Below, piece after piece: positions 1 to 13,286 of a DNA stretch of 64,000 nt (the stretch's first letter is position 1; every line of letters starts with the position of its first letter). Below the pieces are notes generated by a model. That model worked only from the letters and a program-made list of their open reading frames with translations. It did no database searches and had not been told where the DNA came from. Origin of the DNA: Tenebrionibacter intestinalis (GTDB taxonomy: Bacteria > Pseudomonadota > Gammaproteobacteria > Enterobacterales > Enterobacteriaceae); assembly GCF_016632365.1 (NCBI RefSeq), contig NZ_JAEPBH010000013.1:1-64000 (forward strand), read 5' to 3'. The position numbers were made by a program, and so were the translations under genes.

Positions 1-1
1 G

Positions 2-38
2 TGGTGGCGCATTATAGGGACTATTCCCGTGCTGGCAA
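2..38 (-). promoter_or_regulatory. rRNA operon P1-type promoter reading out of the window
   Basis: On the minus strand TTGCCA (33-38), a 16-bp spacer and a perfect TATAAT (11-16) are followed by the GC-rich discriminator GCGCCACC, with the start expected at base 2. An A/T-rich stretch resembling an UP element lies just upstream (about 43-62). The spacing and discriminator match enterobacterial rrn P1 promoters, and in E. coli hemG is directly followed by rrnA. The 16S gene itself would lie outside the window. The -35 and -10 are seen; the rrn assignment is inference from similarity and context. Confidence 0.85.
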
Positions 39-87
39 GCGTTAATTGAAAAAACTTTACCATTCGCTTACTTTTCAGGCATAACGC

Positions 88-633
88 TTAATTTACTGGC
101 TTTTTGGGCGTTAACCGCGCAATTTCATGAGCGAAAACCGATACGTCTTTCCAGTCTGTATAAACAACTTCTTTACTTGTATCCGTCTCTCCGCCCGTCA
201 TTTTCATAATAAGGCGGATCATAAAACGGTCATACCATGTATAACGCGGATAGCGCAGCGCGCCTGCAAAAACAGAGCAAAAATCGGGGCGCCACGGGGA
301 ATCAAGCAAAAATTTACGCGTGTAGGCATTGGTCTGCGGTGAACGTTTCTGCGGTTTACGCGCCACAAGATTAACACTAAAAAACGCGCTCGCTCTGGCA
401 TTCAGCGCCACTGCATGCTTTTTCACAAAAGAAGCCAGCAAGGGATGAAAATGTCCGTACCGGATAGATGCGCCAATCACCACTTTATCGTAGCGCTGCC
501 AGTCCAGGCGCTCGGTGTGATGGAGATCGAGCAGCGCCGTATCAATCCCGTTTTCCTGCAATTCTCTTGCAATGAAGGCCGCAATCTCCCGGGTTTGCCC
601 ATCCCGGGTTGAGAACAATATCAGGGTTTCCAC
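88..633 (-). CDS. hemG: Protoporphyrinogen IX dehydrogenase (menaquinone-dependent), flavodoxin fold
   Basis: 181 residues, the usual HemG length. It oxidises protoporphyrinogen IX to protoporphyrin IX in haem synthesis, passing electrons to the quinone pool at the inner membrane. The FMN phosphate-binding loop of long-chain flavodoxins is at residues 7-14 (FSTRDGQT), and the C-terminal half keeps GALRYPRY and GGETDT typical of HemG. It starts 12 bases after the trkH stop on the same strand, as in E. coli, so it is probably cotranscribed with trkH. The rRNA-type promoter begins about 50 bases past the stop. It is clearly diverged from E. coli HemG, but the identity is not in doubt. Confidence 0.96.
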   Translation of the reverse strand: METLILFSTRDGQTREIAAFIARELQENGIDTALLDLHHTERLDWQRYDKVVIGASIRYGHFHPLLASFVKKHAVALNARASAFFSVNLVARKPQKRSPQTNAYTRKFLLDSPWRPDFCSVFAGALRYPRYTWYDRFMIRLIMKMTGGETDTSKEVVYTDWKDVSVFAHEIARLTPKKPVN

Positions 634-645
634 ATTCCTCTCCCT

Positions 646-2097
646 TTATTCGCGCCAGAAAGTTGGCGTAAACAGCACCAGCAGTGTGAACACCTCCAGC
701 CGGCCAAACAGCATATTGGCAACCAGAATCCACTTCGCTATCGGGTTCATGCTGGCAAAGTTATCGGCTACCACGCCAAGACCCGGCCCAAGGTTGTTAA
801 GCGTCGCCGCCACGGCGGCAAACGCAGAAAAATCATCAACGCCGGTCGCGATAATGGCCAGCATGCTGACAATGAACACCAGCGCATAGGCAGAGAAGAA
901 GCCCCATACGGCTTCAAGTATGCGCTCAGGCAATGCGCGATTACCGAGTTTAATACTGTAAACAGCGTTTGGGTGAACCAGACGCTTAAGCTCCCGGTTT
1001 CCCTGCTTACACAACAACAGAATCCGAATGACTTTCAAGCCGCCGCCGGTTGAACCGGCACAGCCGCCAATAAAAGCAGAACAAAGCAATAATACCGGCA
1101 GGAATAGCGGCCAGCGGGCAATGCTGTCGGTCGTAAAGCCCGCGGTAGTGGCCATTGAGACAACCTGAAAAAACGCCTGATTCAGCGTTTGCGCCACAGA
1201 TCCATAAACTTGATGAAACCAGAGTACCAGCATACAGATTACGACCAGCGAAAACTGCACCCCGATAAACATACGAAACTCCGGATCGCGCCAGTAAACA
1301 CGAAGGTTACGCCCACTGAGCAAAGCAAAGTGCAGGCCGTAGTTACAGCCGGAAATCAGTAAAAATACGGCGATAATATTATTAATGGCAGGGCTGTCGA
1401 AGTATCCCACGCTGGCATCATGGGTAGAGAACCCACCGATAGCGATTGTGGAAAAACTGTGCCCAATAGCGTCAAAAGCGGGCATACCGGCGAACCACAG
1501 CGCCAGCGCGCAAGCCACCGTAAGCAGGACATAAATCAGCCACAATGTTTTCGCTGTCTCAGCGATACGTGGCCGCATTTTATTATCCTTGAGCGGACCG
1601 GGCATTTCGGCACGATAAAGCTGCAACCCGCCCACGCCAAGGATAGGGAGTATTGCCACCGCCAGCACAATGATTCCCATCCCCCCAAACCACTGCAGCA
1701 TCTGGCGGTAAAATAAAATAGCATGGGGTAAGGAGTCCAGCCCGACAAGCGTTGTCGCTCCCGTCGTGGTCAATCCGGAAAAAGACTCAAAAAAGGCATC
1801 GGTAACCGAAAGATTTGGCCGCTCAGAGAAGATAAACGGCAGCGCGCCTACGCTGCCCAGCACCGTCCAGAACAGCGCAACAATCAGAAATCCTTCACGC
1901 GGTTTTAATTCATTTTTTTGATTCCGGTTCGGCCACCAGAGTATCAGACCGATAACAACGGCCACAAAAAACGTTTGAGTAAACGCGCGCCCTGCGCCAT
2001 CGCGATAGATAAGCGCCACCAGCCCGGGAATAAACATCGTACCGGAAAAAAGGATAACCAACAGGCCCACAATTCGGGTTATGGCGCGAAAATGCAT
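646..2097 (-). CDS. trkH: Trk system potassium uptake protein TrkH
   Basis: 483 residues, full length. TrkH is the channel-forming inner-membrane subunit of the Trk K+ uptake system and works with the NAD-binding regulator TrkA (not in this window) and an ATP-binding partner. The protein is hydrophobic throughout, with repeated M1-P-M2 units. Selectivity-filter-like segments are visible as TTTGATTL, AIGGFST, TTAGFTT and NNLGPGLG, each with the conserved glycine. It lies 44 bases after yigZ in the run pepQ-yigZ-trkH-hemG, which matches the E. coli order. Confidence 0.97.
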   Translation of the reverse strand: MHFRAITRIVGLLVILFSGTMFIPGLVALIYRDGAGRAFTQTFFVAVVIGLILWWPNRNQKNELKPREGFLIVALFWTVLGSVGALPFIFSERPNLSVTDAFFESFSGLTTTGATTLVGLDSLPHAILFYRQMLQWFGGMGIIVLAVAILPILGVGGLQLYRAEMPGPLKDNKMRPRIAETAKTLWLIYVLLTVACALALWFAGMPAFDAIGHSFSTIAIGGFSTHDASVGYFDSPAINNIIAVFLLISGCNYGLHFALLSGRNLRVYWRDPEFRMFIGVQFSLVVICMLVLWFHQVYGSVAQTLNQAFFQVVSMATTAGFTTDSIARWPLFLPVLLLCSAFIGGCAGSTGGGLKVIRILLLCKQGNRELKRLVHPNAVYSIKLGNRALPERILEAVWGFFSAYALVFIVSMLAIIATGVDDFSAFAAVAATLNNLGPGLGVVADNFASMNPIAKWILVANMLFGRLEVFTLLVLFTPTFWRE

Positions 2098-2141
2098 CTC
2101 AGCCGCTTCCTTTGAAGTCGAAAAATGTGAGGGAGGGATTA

Positions 2142-2753
2142 TTATTCAACGGGCGATAAATACAATACGCCCCGACTCATATCCGCAAGCCGCGCTGAAA
2201 AATCCGCCGTCTGGTTGCGCGGCATCGCGACACGCAGGACGACCTCTACGCCAAAATGACTTCGCACAATCAGCCCCTCAAACTGTTTGAGCAACGCTTC
2301 AATGCCGGCCAGTAACGCATAATCACAGCGCAGGGTATATTCCGTCAGCGGCACTTTACGGCAGGTCGTCAACTGGCCTATCGCCTGCTGTACGCCGCCG
2401 CCGTATGCTTTAACCAGGCCGCCCGTACCCAGCCTGATACCGCCGTAATAGCGTACCACCACTGCGGTGATTTCTCCCACGCCGCTGCCCATCAGTTGCG
2501 CCAGTATCGGTTTTCCGGCGGTGCCGGCAGGCTCGCCATCGTCAGAAAACCCCAGTTTCTGAGAATCATCCGGCGCACCCGCCACCCACGCCCAGCAATG
2601 ATGACGTGCGTCAGGATGATTAGCGCGCGCCCGGTCAACAAAGGCCTTCGCCGCTTCCAGGCCGTCGGTATGCGCCAATAGCGTAATAAAACGGCTTTTC
2701 TTGATTTCTTCCGTTACGCTTACCGGCGCCGCCGGTATCAGCCAACTATCCAT
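2142..2753 (-). CDS. yigZ: YigZ, IMPACT/UPF0029 family protein
   Basis: 203 residues. The N-terminal IMPACT domain is recognisable from KKSRFI near residue 20, the HHCWAW segment, the SDDGEPAGTAGKP signature and the VVRYYGGIRLGTGGL motif around residues 100-115. A smaller ferredoxin-like domain follows. The family is related to eukaryotic IMPACT, which modulates GCN2; the bacterial role is not settled. The ATG overlaps the pepQ stop by one base (TGATG), so translation is probably coupled to pepQ. Confidence 0.93.
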   Translation of the reverse strand: MDSWLIPAAPVSVTEEIKKSRFITLLAHTDGLEAAKAFVDRARANHPDARHHCWAWVAGAPDDSQKLGFSDDGEPAGTAGKPILAQLMGSGVGEITAVVVRYYGGIRLGTGGLVKAYGGGVQQAIGQLTTCRKVPLTEYTLRCDYALLAGIEALLKQFEGLIVRSHFGVEVVLRVAMPRNQTADFSARLADMSRGVLYLSPVE

Positions 2754-4084
2754 CAGTCCAGCTTCAAATCCCGCGTCATATTTTCAACGCCGTTTTCATG
2801 AATAATAACGTTATCTTCTATGCGAATACCGCCGTATGGTTTCAGGGCATCGATCTTTCGCCAGTTGAAGTGCTTGCTATACTGGCCCTCACGCCACGGC
2901 CTAAGCAACGATTCGATAAAATAGATGCCAGGCTCAATTGTTAACACCATACCGGGCGCCAGTACGCGAGTGCAGCGCAGATAGGGATATTTCGCCGGAG
3001 CAGCCAGGTGGGCGCCGCTGTCATCCTGCATAAAACCGGCTACATCATGCACCTGCAACCCCAGCGGGTGCCCAATGCCGTGCGGCATAAACGGCCCTGT
3101 AATATTCGTTTCCACCAGGGCCTCTTCGCTCATACCAGAAACTATATCGTGGCGCAGCAGCAGCTTTGCGATACGCTGATGAAACTGCTCATGATACTCG
3201 GTATAGCGCACGCCAGCCTTCATCGTCGCGATGAGGGCCTGCTGCTCATCATTAACGTCTTTAATCAGCTTTGCAAAACCACTGTCGCCCTGCGCCGCCC
3301 AGGTGCGGGTCAAATCGGCGGCATAACCATTGTATTGCGCGCCAGCATCCAGCAGGAAACTGCGCATCTCAGCCGGCGCTTTGTGATCGAGGCGGGTATA
3401 GTGCAGCACGGCCGCATGTTCATTGAGCGCGACAATATTACTGTAAGGCACGTCGGTATCACGGTGGCCGGTTGCGGTCAAATAGGCCTGATTAATATCG
3501 AATTCACTCATGCCGGACAAAAACGCCTCATGCGCAGCGCGGTGGCCTGCCACCGCCGTTTTCTGCGCCTCGCGCATACAGCTCAGCTCATAATGGGTTT
3601 TATAAGCGCGATAATAGTGCAGATAATCAATCACGCCCTGCGGGTTAATATTTTTCGCAGAAATCCCAAGCTGTAGCGCGCGTTCAGGCACCGGGCCAAT
3701 ATAGGCGATATTGCCGCGCGAGGCAGGCAGCAAGCTGCCGATGCCGTCCGCTTTTGGCAACGCCGCCAGTTCAACGTCATCTGTCCAGAAACTTTTCGGC
3801 AGCGGTTCTACGTTGTGCCAGTAATCAACCGGCAGGTAAAACCACAGTTTCGGTTTGCTTACGCCATCTACCAGCAGCCAGCAGTTGGGTACCTGTGTAA
3901 CCGGCACCCAGGCTTTGAATTGCGGGTTCACGTTGAAAGGATAAGGATGGTCGTCAAGAAAAACATTAAACAGCTCACCTGAATGAATCAGTAGTGCGTC
4001 AAGGTTAAAGCGCGCAAGCACGTTGCGAGTCCGTTCCTGTAGCGTTGCCAGATGTGCTTTGTACTGTTCAGTCAACGAATCCAT
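2753..4084 (-). CDS. pepQ: Xaa-Pro dipeptidase (prolidase)
   Basis: 443 residues, the size of E. coli PepQ. It is a cytoplasmic dimetal peptidase that cleaves dipeptides with a C-terminal proline and also some organophosphate triesters. The N-terminal creatinase-like domain is followed by a pita-bread M24 domain with its metal ligands: two aspartates in [16 protein letters not shown], a histidine in [13 protein letters not shown], and glutamates in TIEPGIYF and GGIRIEDN. It is divergent from fadB across a 190-bp region and is the first gene of the pepQ-yigZ-trkH-hemG run. Confidence 0.97.
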   Translation of the reverse strand: MDSLTEQYKAHLATLQERTRNVLARFNLDALLIHSGELFNVFLDDHPYPFNVNPQFKAWVPVTQVPNCWLLVDGVSKPKLWFYLPVDYWHNVEPLPKSFWTDDVELAALPKADGIGSLLPASRGNIAYIGPVPERALQLGISAKNINPQGVIDYLHYYRAYKTHYELSCMREAQKTAVAGHRAAHEAFLSGMSEFDINQAYLTATGHRDTDVPYSNIVALNEHAAVLHYTRLDHKAPAEMRSFLLDAGAQYNGYAADLTRTWAAQGDSGFAKLIKDVNDEQQALIATMKAGVRYTEYHEQFHQRIAKLLLRHDIVSGMSEEALVETNITGPFMPHGIGHPLGLQVHDVAGFMQDDSGAHLAAPAKYPYLRCTRVLAPGMVLTIEPGIYFIESLLRPWREGQYSKHFNWRKIDALKPYGGIRIEDNVIIHENGVENMTRDLKLD

Positions 4085-4231
4085 AATCCACCCTTCTGTT
4101 TTTACCTGTAAGCTCCCCGCATCTTAGCACAGCCAACGTGGCGCAGAGTGATTTCAACTATACGTGATCGCCACTACAAATAATCAAACTTAAATTTGCA
4201 TTTTTTTAACAAAAAAACCACACTCCGTTTC

Positions 4232-4248
4232 ATCTGGTAAGACCAGAT
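4232..4248. promoter_or_regulatory. FadR operator of fadBA
   Basis: ATCTGGTAAGACCAGAT is a 17-bp near-perfect palindrome matching the FadR consensus (CTGGT, three bases, ACCAG). It lies 27 bases upstream of the fadB start in the pepQ-fadB intergenic region. FadR bound here is expected to repress fadBA until long-chain acyl-CoA accumulates, as established in E. coli. Confidence 0.92.
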
Positions 4249-4274
4249 CTCATTGCTGGTTTCAGGAGACTGAC

Positions 4275-7638
<3,364 letters not shown>

Positions 7639-7673
7639 AGCGCGCCGGTTATTCAGGCTGAAGTACCGTTTTT

Positions 7674-7698
7674 CCCGCCTCCCGGAGGCGGGCTTTTT
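7674..7698 (+). terminator. Rho-independent terminator of fadBA
   Basis: An 8-bp G+C-rich stem (CCCGCCTC and GAGGCGGG) with a short CCG loop is followed by CTTTTT, 36 bases after the fadA stop. The reverse strand lacks a T-run, so it acts on the plus strand only. Confidence 0.88.
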
Positions 7699-7704
7699 AC
7701 CGCT

Positions 7705-8406
7705 TCAGATAAATGAAAAAGCGTCACCGAACATACGGTCTTCACGCGCGTCGCGTTCTTCGCAGAATAGCTCGCGCGCAATTTTCGCCATTTCAAAACG
7801 CCCGGCAATATAGATATCGCACTCCGCCAGCGAACCGTAATCCTGCATCACAGCGCTGACTACTGTGCCAGTTCGCCCACGCCAGCCTTCTTCCGGCTGC
7901 TCCACTACAGCTTCAATACGCAGCCCCGGATGGACCAGAGATAGCGCTTCCAGTTCGCCCAGATCGTAGAGGTGCTTACTCTGACGCCCCCCCCAGTAAA
8001 GCGCAATTTGGCGCTGTGGGTTGCGCTCCAGCGCGCTGAGCAAAATAGAGCGTACATAAGAAAACCCGGTGCCGCCGGCAACCAGCACCAGAGGACGTTC
8101 TTCTTCCTCACGAAGCCAGGCGTCGCCGTGTGGGATATCGACTTCGATTTCCTGACACGCCAGTATGCGCTCCATCACCGCCATCGCGTACAAATTCAGT
8201 TCAGACGCACCGATATGCAGCTCGATAAACTGGTGCTCTGATGGCGTGGACGCCATTGAAAATGGGCGCTTATCGCGCTCGTCCATTACGACCATCAGAT
8301 ACTGACCTGCGCGAAAAGAGACGGCGCTTTCTGGCTTCAGGCGAACCCGATAGACAGTATCGGTAATCGCATCCACCGATGCCACTTTACAGCTTAAGAT
8401 TGTCAT
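7705..8406 (-). CDS. fre: NAD(P)H-flavin reductase
   Basis: 233 residues. Fre reduces free FMN, FAD or riboflavin with NAD(P)H in the cytoplasm, supplying reduced flavin for other enzymes, including iron reduction and ribonucleotide reductase activation. The ferredoxin-reductase fold shows KRPFSMAST for flavin binding near residue 46 and [11 protein letters not shown] for nucleotide binding near residue 110. The E. coli neighbour is ubiD, here 62 bases upstream on the same strand. Reduced FMN is also the precursor of prenyl-FMN, which UbiD needs, so the pairing makes biochemical sense. Confidence 0.96.
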   Translation of the reverse strand: MTILSCKVASVDAITDTVYRVRLKPESAVSFRAGQYLMVVMDERDKRPFSMASTPSEHQFIELHIGASELNLYAMAVMERILACQEIEVDIPHGDAWLREEEERPLVLVAGGTGFSYVRSILLSALERNPQRQIALYWGGRQSKHLYDLGELEALSLVHPGLRIEAVVEQPEEGWRGRTGTVVSAVMQDYGSLAECDIYIAGRFEMAKIARELFCEERDAREDRMFGDAFSFI

Positions 8407-8468
8407 GCGCTCCCTCTGTCAGATCGTCAAAATAGAACCCCGGAGCGAAGCGGCCTGCTCCGCAGCCG

Positions 8469-9938
8469 TTACTTAAAAATCGCCAGCTCATCCCAGAGCG
8501 CATCAACGCGCGCCGTTACCTGCGGATCTTTCCTGATAGGTTGGCCCCATTCACGGTTCGTTTCACCCGGCCACTTGTTGGTCGCATCCAGCCCCATCTT
8601 CGACCCCAGACCGGAAACCGGCGAAGCGAAATCCAGATAATCAATTGGCGTATTCTCAACCAATACCGTATCACGCGCCGGATCCATGCGCGTGGTCATT
8701 GCCCAGATTACGTCGTTCCAGTCACGTGCGTTGATGTCCTCATCGCACACAATCACAAATTTGGTGTACATAAACTGGCGCAAAAAAGACCATACGCCCA
8801 TCATTACCCGCTTAGCGTGTCCCGCATACTGCTTTTTCATCGTAACGACGGCCAGACGGTATGAGCACCCTTCCGGCGGCAGGTAGAAATCAACAATTTC
8901 CGGGAACTGCTTTTGAAGAATAGGCACAAACACTTCATTGAGCGCCACGCCGAGCACCGCAGGCTCATCCGGCGGCCGCCCGGTGTAGGTAGAATGATAG
9001 ATGGCGTCGTGACGGCGCGTAACGTGAGTGACGGTAAATACCGGGAAGCTATCCACTTCGTTATAGTAGCCTGTGTGGTCGCCATATGGCCCTTCCGGCG
9101 CCGTTTCACCCGGTTCAATGTAACCTTCGAGAATAATTTCCGCGCTGGCCGGCACTTCAAGATCGTTAGAAAGGCATTTCACGACCTCGCTCTTCGTACC
9201 ACGCAGCAACCCGGCAAACGCATATTCCGATAGCGTATCCGGCACGGGCGTCACCGCGCCGAGAAGAGTCGCCGGATCGGCGCCCAGTGCGACAGAAACA
9301 GGGAAACGTTCGCCCGGATGGGCTGCACACCACTCCTGAAAATCCAGCGCGCCGCCGCGGTGAGACAGCCAGCGCATAATCAGCCGGTTCTTACCCAACA
9401 ACTGCTGGCGATAGATCGCCAGATTTTGCCGCTCTTTTTGCGGCCCACGCGTCACCACCAGGCCCCACGTAATCAGCGGCGCAGCGTCCTGCGGCCAACA
9501 TTGCATAATGGGAATTTGAGTCAGATCAACCTCGTCTCCCTGCTGAACCTGCTCCTGGCACGGCGCGCTGCGCAGCCGCTTCGTCGGCATATTCAACACT
9601 TGCTTATATTGCGGAAGCTTATCAAAAAGATCCCGAAACCCTTTAGGCGGTTCAGGCTCTTTCAGGAACGCCAGCAATTTACCTACCTCACGCAGCGCAG
9701 CGACGTCATCCTGCCCCATCCCCATCGCCACGCGTTTTGGCGTTCCAAATAAATTACACAGCACCGGCATATCGTAGCCAACCGGATTTTCAAAGAGCAG
9801 CGCCGGCCCCCCCGCGCGCAGCGTGCGGTCAGCAATTTCTGTCATTTCCAGATGAGGATCGACGGGCAACGTGATGCGCTTTAGTTCGCCCTGTTGCTCA
9901 AGCAGCGCAAGAAACTCGCGTAAATCATGATATTTCAT
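8469..9938 (-). CDS. ubiD: 3-octaprenyl-4-hydroxybenzoate decarboxylase
   Basis: 489 residues from the ATG at 9938 ([13 protein letters not shown]), which matches known UbiD starts. A longer frame from 10055 adds 39 basic residues without family support. UbiD decarboxylates the ubiquinone precursor using prenylated FMN made by UbiX. The UbiD-family core is intact, including the segments [22 protein letters not shown] and [13 protein letters not shown] and the C-terminal WGQPIRKDP. It is divergent from rfaH and probably cotranscribed with fre. Confidence 0.97.
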   Translation of the reverse strand: MKYHDLREFLALLEQQGELKRITLPVDPHLEMTEIADRTLRAGGPALLFENPVGYDMPVLCNLFGTPKRVAMGMGQDDVAALREVGKLLAFLKEPEPPKGFRDLFDKLPQYKQVLNMPTKRLRSAPCQEQVQQGDEVDLTQIPIMQCWPQDAAPLITWGLVVTRGPQKERQNLAIYRQQLLGKNRLIMRWLSHRGGALDFQEWCAAHPGERFPVSVALGADPATLLGAVTPVPDTLSEYAFAGLLRGTKSEVVKCLSNDLEVPASAEIILEGYIEPGETAPEGPYGDHTGYYNEVDSFPVFTVTHVTRRHDAIYHSTYTGRPPDEPAVLGVALNEVFVPILQKQFPEIVDFYLPPEGCSYRLAVVTMKKQYAGHAKRVMMGVWSFLRQFMYTKFVIVCDEDINARDWNDVIWAMTTRMDPARDTVLVENTPIDYLDFASPVSGLGSKMGLDATNKWPGETNREWGQPIRKDPQVTARVDALWDELAIFK

Positions 9939-10129
9939 ATGTGATATAAGCCTTTGGTTGATCGCGCCATTATACGGCCTTCGGCGCGCGGGTGCTGTAA
10001 TTTTGTTAAAGCGACGTAAAATCGCAGCGCCGCCGCGTCGCGCCTGTTCTGCCATAAGCCAATGCGCTCTATCGCTTCGCAGGGCGTTTTGTTATGCTTT
10101 CGCGCCTGATTCTTCGATAGTGGGCCACT

Positions 10130-10618
10130 ATGCAAACCTGGTATTTGCTGTACTGCAAACGGGGCCAGTTGCTGCGTGCTAAAGAGCACCTGGAACGACA
10201 GTCCGTAAATTGCCTGACGCCGATGATCACGCTGGAGAAAATCGTGCGTGGAAAGCGTACAGCCGTTAGCGAACCTTTGTTTCCAAACTATCTGTTTGTC
10301 GAATTCGATCCTGAAGAAATTCATACTACTACGATCAATTCCACTCGCGGCGTCAGCCATTTTGTGCGTTTTGGCATGCACCCTGCGATCGTTCCTGATA
10401 CGGTAATTTACGATCTTATACATTACCAGCCGCTGAGCGTCGACGATCCGCAAACCCCCTGGCCCGGCGATAGCGTGATGATTACAGAGGGAACATTTGA
10501 AGGATTTGAAGCCATCTTTACCGAACCAGACGGCGAAACACGCTCTGTATTGCTGCTAAATTTACTCAACCGCAAGGTTCTGCAATCCATTAAAAACACC
10601 GACTTTCGAAAGCTTTAG
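10130..10618 (+). CDS. rfaH: Transcription antitermination protein RfaH
   Basis: 162 residues. RfaH is a NusG paralogue recruited to RNA polymerase paused at ops elements. It suppresses Rho termination and couples translation in long operons for LPS core, O-antigen, capsule and similar. The NGN domain fills about residues 1-100 ([13 protein letters not shown] start; [11 protein letters not shown] core), and the C-terminal KOW-type domain that switches fold covers about 112-162. Its targets are not in this window: I see no ops sequence here. It converges on tatD with 8 bases between stops. Confidence 0.96.
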   Translation: MQTWYLLYCKRGQLLRAKEHLERQSVNCLTPMITLEKIVRGKRTAVSEPLFPNYLFVEFDPEEIHTTTINSTRGVSHFVRFGMHPAIVPDTVIYDLIHYQPLSVDDPQTPWPGDSVMITEGTFEGFEAIFTEPDGETRSVLLLNLLNRKVLQSIKNTDFRKL

Positions 10619-10626
10619 TCCCTTTT

Positions 10627-11409
10627 TCAAAAAACTACGCCGAACAGTCGCCGCACATTCTCATCAATGGTTTGTTCCAGCCACGCTTTATCCTCACCAC
10701 GCCAGCCTGCCACTTGTGTCAAAATGTGCGCAAGAAACGCAGGCTCATTACGTCGCGAAACGGGTTTTGGTTTTATATCGCGCGCAAGCAGCCAGGGCGC
10801 ATCCGTTTCCAGCATCAAACGTTGCGCCGGGATTGTCGGCAGCAGCGCGCGCAGCCCCAGGCCTCGCCGCTCGTCGCACACCCAGCCGGTAATTCCCAGA
10901 AACAGACCACGTTCCAGACATGCCCGCGCCTCTTCAGACGTACCGGTAAAACAGTGTAATACTGCGCCCGGCAGCTTATCCAGCCACGGATCGAGCAGCT
11001 TAATAAAATGAGAATGCGCTTCCCGACAGTGCAGGAAAACCGGCATCGATAGCTCAGCCGCCAGCGCCAATTGCGCGCTGAATGCGCGTTTCTGCGCCTG
11101 TGGCGTGGAATAATTGCGGTTGTAATCCAGCCCACATTCGCCAATCGCTACAACTCGCGGATGGGCTGCGAGCTGACGCAGCCGCTGCTCGCCTTCATCG
11201 CTCCAGCGGCTGGCATCATGCGGATGCACGCCCGCTGTACTCCAACAGGAGGGATAACGCAACGCCAGCGCCAGCGCCGCTTCGCTCTCCGCTACGCTTG
11301 TGCCGGTCAGCAGCATACCATTGACGCCCGCCTCCCTGGCGCGAAGCAAGACCGCATCGCGATCCTGATCAAACCGCGAACTGGTCAGGTTAACGCCAAT
11401 ATCGAACAT
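10627..11409 (-). CDS. tatD: TatD family 3'-5' DNase
   Basis: 260 residues from the ATG at 11409 ([13 protein letters not shown]), the family start; the frame upstream runs through repeat sequence and is not coding. TatD is a metal-dependent nuclease, not part of Tat export despite its name, with roles in DNA repair and turnover. Metal-site motifs are [22 protein letters not shown] and ETDAPWL. In E. coli it follows tatC closely. Here 206 bases including two terminator hairpins and a 140-bp repeat separate them, so tatD may be uncoupled from tatABC. Confidence 0.96.
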   Translation of the reverse strand: MFDIGVNLTSSRFDQDRDAVLLRAREAGVNGMLLTGTSVAESEAALALALRYPSCWSTAGVHPHDASRWSDEGEQRLRQLAAHPRVVAIGECGLDYNRNYSTPQAQKRAFSAQLALAAELSMPVFLHCREAHSHFIKLLDPWLDKLPGAVLHCFTGTSEEARACLERGLFLGITGWVCDERRGLGLRALLPTIPAQRLMLETDAPWLLARDIKPKPVSRRNEPAFLAHILTQVAGWRGEDKAWLEQTIDENVRRLFGVVF

Positions 11410-11420
11410 ATATTTTTCCT

Positions 11421-11446
11421 GTAAAAAACCGCCCCGTAGGGCGGTT
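11421..11446 (-). terminator. Terminator downstream of tatC (distal copy with T-run)
   Basis: Read on the minus strand, an 8-bp stem (AACCGCCC and GGGCGGTT, loop TACG) is followed by TTTTTT. A second copy of the same stem lies at 11589-11608, nearer tatC, but lacks the T-run. The 140-bp repeat separates the two. This distal copy is probably the working terminator and lies just before the tatD ribosome binding site. Confidence 0.8.
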
Positions 11447-11447
11447 C

Positions 11448-11587
11448 CAGCGTATTGACAAAGAAGGAAAAAACGGGGTTTTTCCTTCTTCGTGGTAAGC
11501 AGGCGAAAATCAATACATTGATTTTCCTTATTTTTTATTGTGTCCATCTATCCTGTTTGAGACAGGATGGGGTTTGTCAGCAGCCTC
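11448..11587 (+). repeat. Three-hairpin intergenic element, copy A (tatC-tatD)
   Basis: 140 bp, about 85-90% alike to the elements at 27204-27345 (opposite strand) and 53604-53744. It contains a long A/T hairpin (11458-11493, loop ACGGGG), a 20-bp palindrome AAAATCAATACATTGATTTT (11506-11525) and a hairpin ATCCTGT..ACAGGAT (11550-11568). Ends are imperfect inverted repeats, TTGACAAA and TTTGTCAG. Immediately outside lie 22-bp direct repeats at 11426-11447 and 11588-11609 that are the local terminator stem-loop; their four loop bases differ. No coding capacity. Confidence 0.85.
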
Positions 11588-11615
11588 AAACCGCCCTGCG
11601 GGGCGGTTCTTAGTA

Positions 11616-12392
11616 TTACTCTTTCGGCGCAACGGCGGTTTCTTTTTCCTCGTCTTCTTCCTGTACAGGCCGACGCTTGCCGGTATAAAAACGAGAAAAG
11701 AAAATACCGATTTCAAACAGGCAATACATCGGTATCGCCAGCAGCGTTTGCGAAAACACATCTGGCGGCGTCAACAGCATTCCAATAACAAACGCGCCGA
11801 CTAAAATATAAGGACGTTTTTTCTTCAGGTCTTCCGGCGTGGTGACACCCAGCCAACACAGCAGTACGATAGCCACCGGCACCTCAAAAGAGACGCCAAA
11901 AGCCATGAACAGCGCCATGACGAAGTCAAGATAGTTAGCAATATCCGTCGAGACGACGACGCCTGCCGGCGCTGTTTTCGTCAGGAAGCCAAACGCCAGT
12001 GGAAAAACCACAAAGTAGGCAAACGCCATCCCGATATAAAACAACAGCGTGCTCGAAACCAGTAGCGGCACGACCAGACGACGTTCATGCTTATACAGCG
12101 CAGGCGCAATAAATGCCCAGACCTGATAAAGAATGACCGGTGCCGACAGGATAATTGACACCATAATAGTCAGCTTAATGGGCGTAAAAAACGGCGAAGC
12201 CACGTCGGTGGCGATCATCGTCGAGCCCTGAGGCAATTGCGCGATTAGCGGCGCGGCAACCAACTGATAAATATCATTAGCAAAGTAAACCAGCGCCAGG
12301 AAAATCACCAGTATTGCGATGATGCTGTTTAGCAGCCGCTTGCGCAGCTCAATGAGGTGAGTAATTAACGGTTGAGTATCTTCGACGGCCAT
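11616..12392 (-). CDS. tatC: Sec-independent translocase subunit TatC
   Basis: 258 residues with six hydrophobic segments, full length. TatC recognises the twin-arginine signal peptide together with TatB in the inner membrane. Conserved features are the N-terminal [15 protein letters not shown] segment, the periplasmic FFTPIKL loop and the [14 protein letters not shown] segment near residue 90. It follows tatB with a 2-base gap. The charged Glu/Lys-rich tail is normal. Downstream, a repeat element replaces the short gap to tatD found in E. coli. Confidence 0.97.
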   Translation of the reverse strand: MAVEDTQPLITHLIELRKRLLNSIIAILVIFLALVYFANDIYQLVAAPLIAQLPQGSTMIATDVASPFFTPIKLTIMVSIILSAPVILYQVWAFIAPALYKHERRLVVPLLVSSTLLFYIGMAFAYFVVFPLAFGFLTKTAPAGVVVSTDIANYLDFVMALFMAFGVSFEVPVAIVLLCWLGVTTPEDLKKKRPYILVGAFVIGMLLTPPDVFSQTLLAIPMYCLFEIGIFFSRFYTGKRRPVQEEDEEKETAVAPKE

Positions 12393-12394
12393 GT

Positions 12395-12949
12395 TCAGGA
12401 CTTATCATTCTGGGATTGGGAAGAAACGCCGCTGTCTGTCGTCGCTTCCTGCACGGGCGCTTTGTGCGCCATCGCAACATCCGACGCGACGCAGGATGCC
12501 TGCGGTTTCGCAGCAGGCGCATCAGGCGCTTGCTGAGGGGCGCCAGCCTGATGCGCCGCTGCCGCTGGCGTGGCGCCTTCATGACTGTCCGGAGCATTTT
12601 TTACCTGCGGATTATGGATAGTATGAGCTTCATCGCTCGCTTTTTCCAAATCATCCACAGAGTAAGAACGCTTCATCGCTTCCGCCGCCTGGCGTAATTC
12701 ATTCATGGACGCCTTCAGTTCGGGCGTCAGGTTATCCATACTCGCTTTTTCTACCTTTTTCAGGCTGTCCTGTAGCTCCTGGAGCTTAAGCTCCTGGCTG
12801 AGCTCATTTTGTACCGTTGTCGCCAGAGAGCGCAGTGCGCGAATCCAGCCCGCAACGGTTTTCACCGCGACCGGTAGACGCTGCGGCCCCAACACAATCA
12901 GGCCGATAATAAATACCAGGACCAGTTCGCCAAAGCCTATATCAAACAC
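12395..12949 (-). CDS. tatB: Sec-independent translocase subunit TatB
   Basis: 184 residues. One N-terminal transmembrane helix ([20 protein letters not shown], 1-20) with the conserved glutamate at position 8 is followed by GPQRLP and a long amphipathic charged helix. The low-complexity tail is rich in Ala, Pro and Gln and, as usual for TatB, poorly conserved. TatB forms the signal-peptide receptor with TatC. It sits between tatA (3-base gap) and tatC (2-base gap), a tight operon. Confidence 0.97.
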   Translation of the reverse strand: MFDIGFGELVLVFIIGLIVLGPQRLPVAVKTVAGWIRALRSLATTVQNELSQELKLQELQDSLKKVEKASMDNLTPELKASMNELRQAAEAMKRSYSVDDLEKASDEAHTIHNPQVKNAPDSHEGATPAAAAHQAGAPQQAPDAPAAKPQASCVASDVAMAHKAPVQEATTDSGVSSQSQNDKS

Positions 12950-12952
12950 GAA

Positions 12953-13219
12953 TTACACCCGGTCTTTGTCGTGGTTTTTTGCTTCTTCCTTACTTACGCT
13001 CTCCTGCGATTTCTCAGATAGAGATTTCGCTGAGAAATCAGCATCTTCACCCTGCTGCTGCGTGGAGTTAGATTTACCCTCGTCGTCGCTCATCGCTTTC
13101 TTGAAGCCTTTGATTGACGCACCCAGATCGGAGCCGAGCGACCCCAGCTTTTTAGTGCCGAACAGCAGCACAACGATAACGGCAATGATAATCAACTGCC
13201 AGATACTGATTCCACCCAT
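12953..13219 (-). CDS. tatA: Sec-independent translocase subunit TatA
   Basis: 88 residues. TatA oligomerises to form or stabilise the passage for folded proteins. The short N-terminal membrane helix ([20 protein letters not shown]) ends in the FGTKKL hinge and continues as an amphipathic helix and a polar tail. It is the first tat gene, 67 bases after ubiB, and is followed by tatB and tatC. Confidence 0.97.
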   Translation of the reverse strand: MGGISIWQLIIIAVIVVLLFGTKKLGSLGSDLGASIKGFKKAMSDDEGKSNSTQQQGEDADFSAKSLSEKSQESVSKEEAKNHDKDRV

Positions 13220-13286
13220 ATGATTCCTCAGAGATGCTTATAACGCTGCGGGCCTTCAGCGCGCAGACGGACTGTAAAGACGTTAA

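Noticed and set aside
9939-10055. 39-residue N-terminal extension of UbiD
   Set aside because: Basic, low-complexity residues absent from known UbiD proteins; the ATG at 9938 matches the family start.
11453-11482. TTGACA at the end of the repeat as a -35 promoter element
   Set aside because: No -10-like hexamer at 15-19 bases in any of the three copies; the hairpin fills that space.
11410-11547. 46-residue N-terminal extension of TatD
   Set aside because: It is encoded by the repeat element and terminator; the family start is at 11409.
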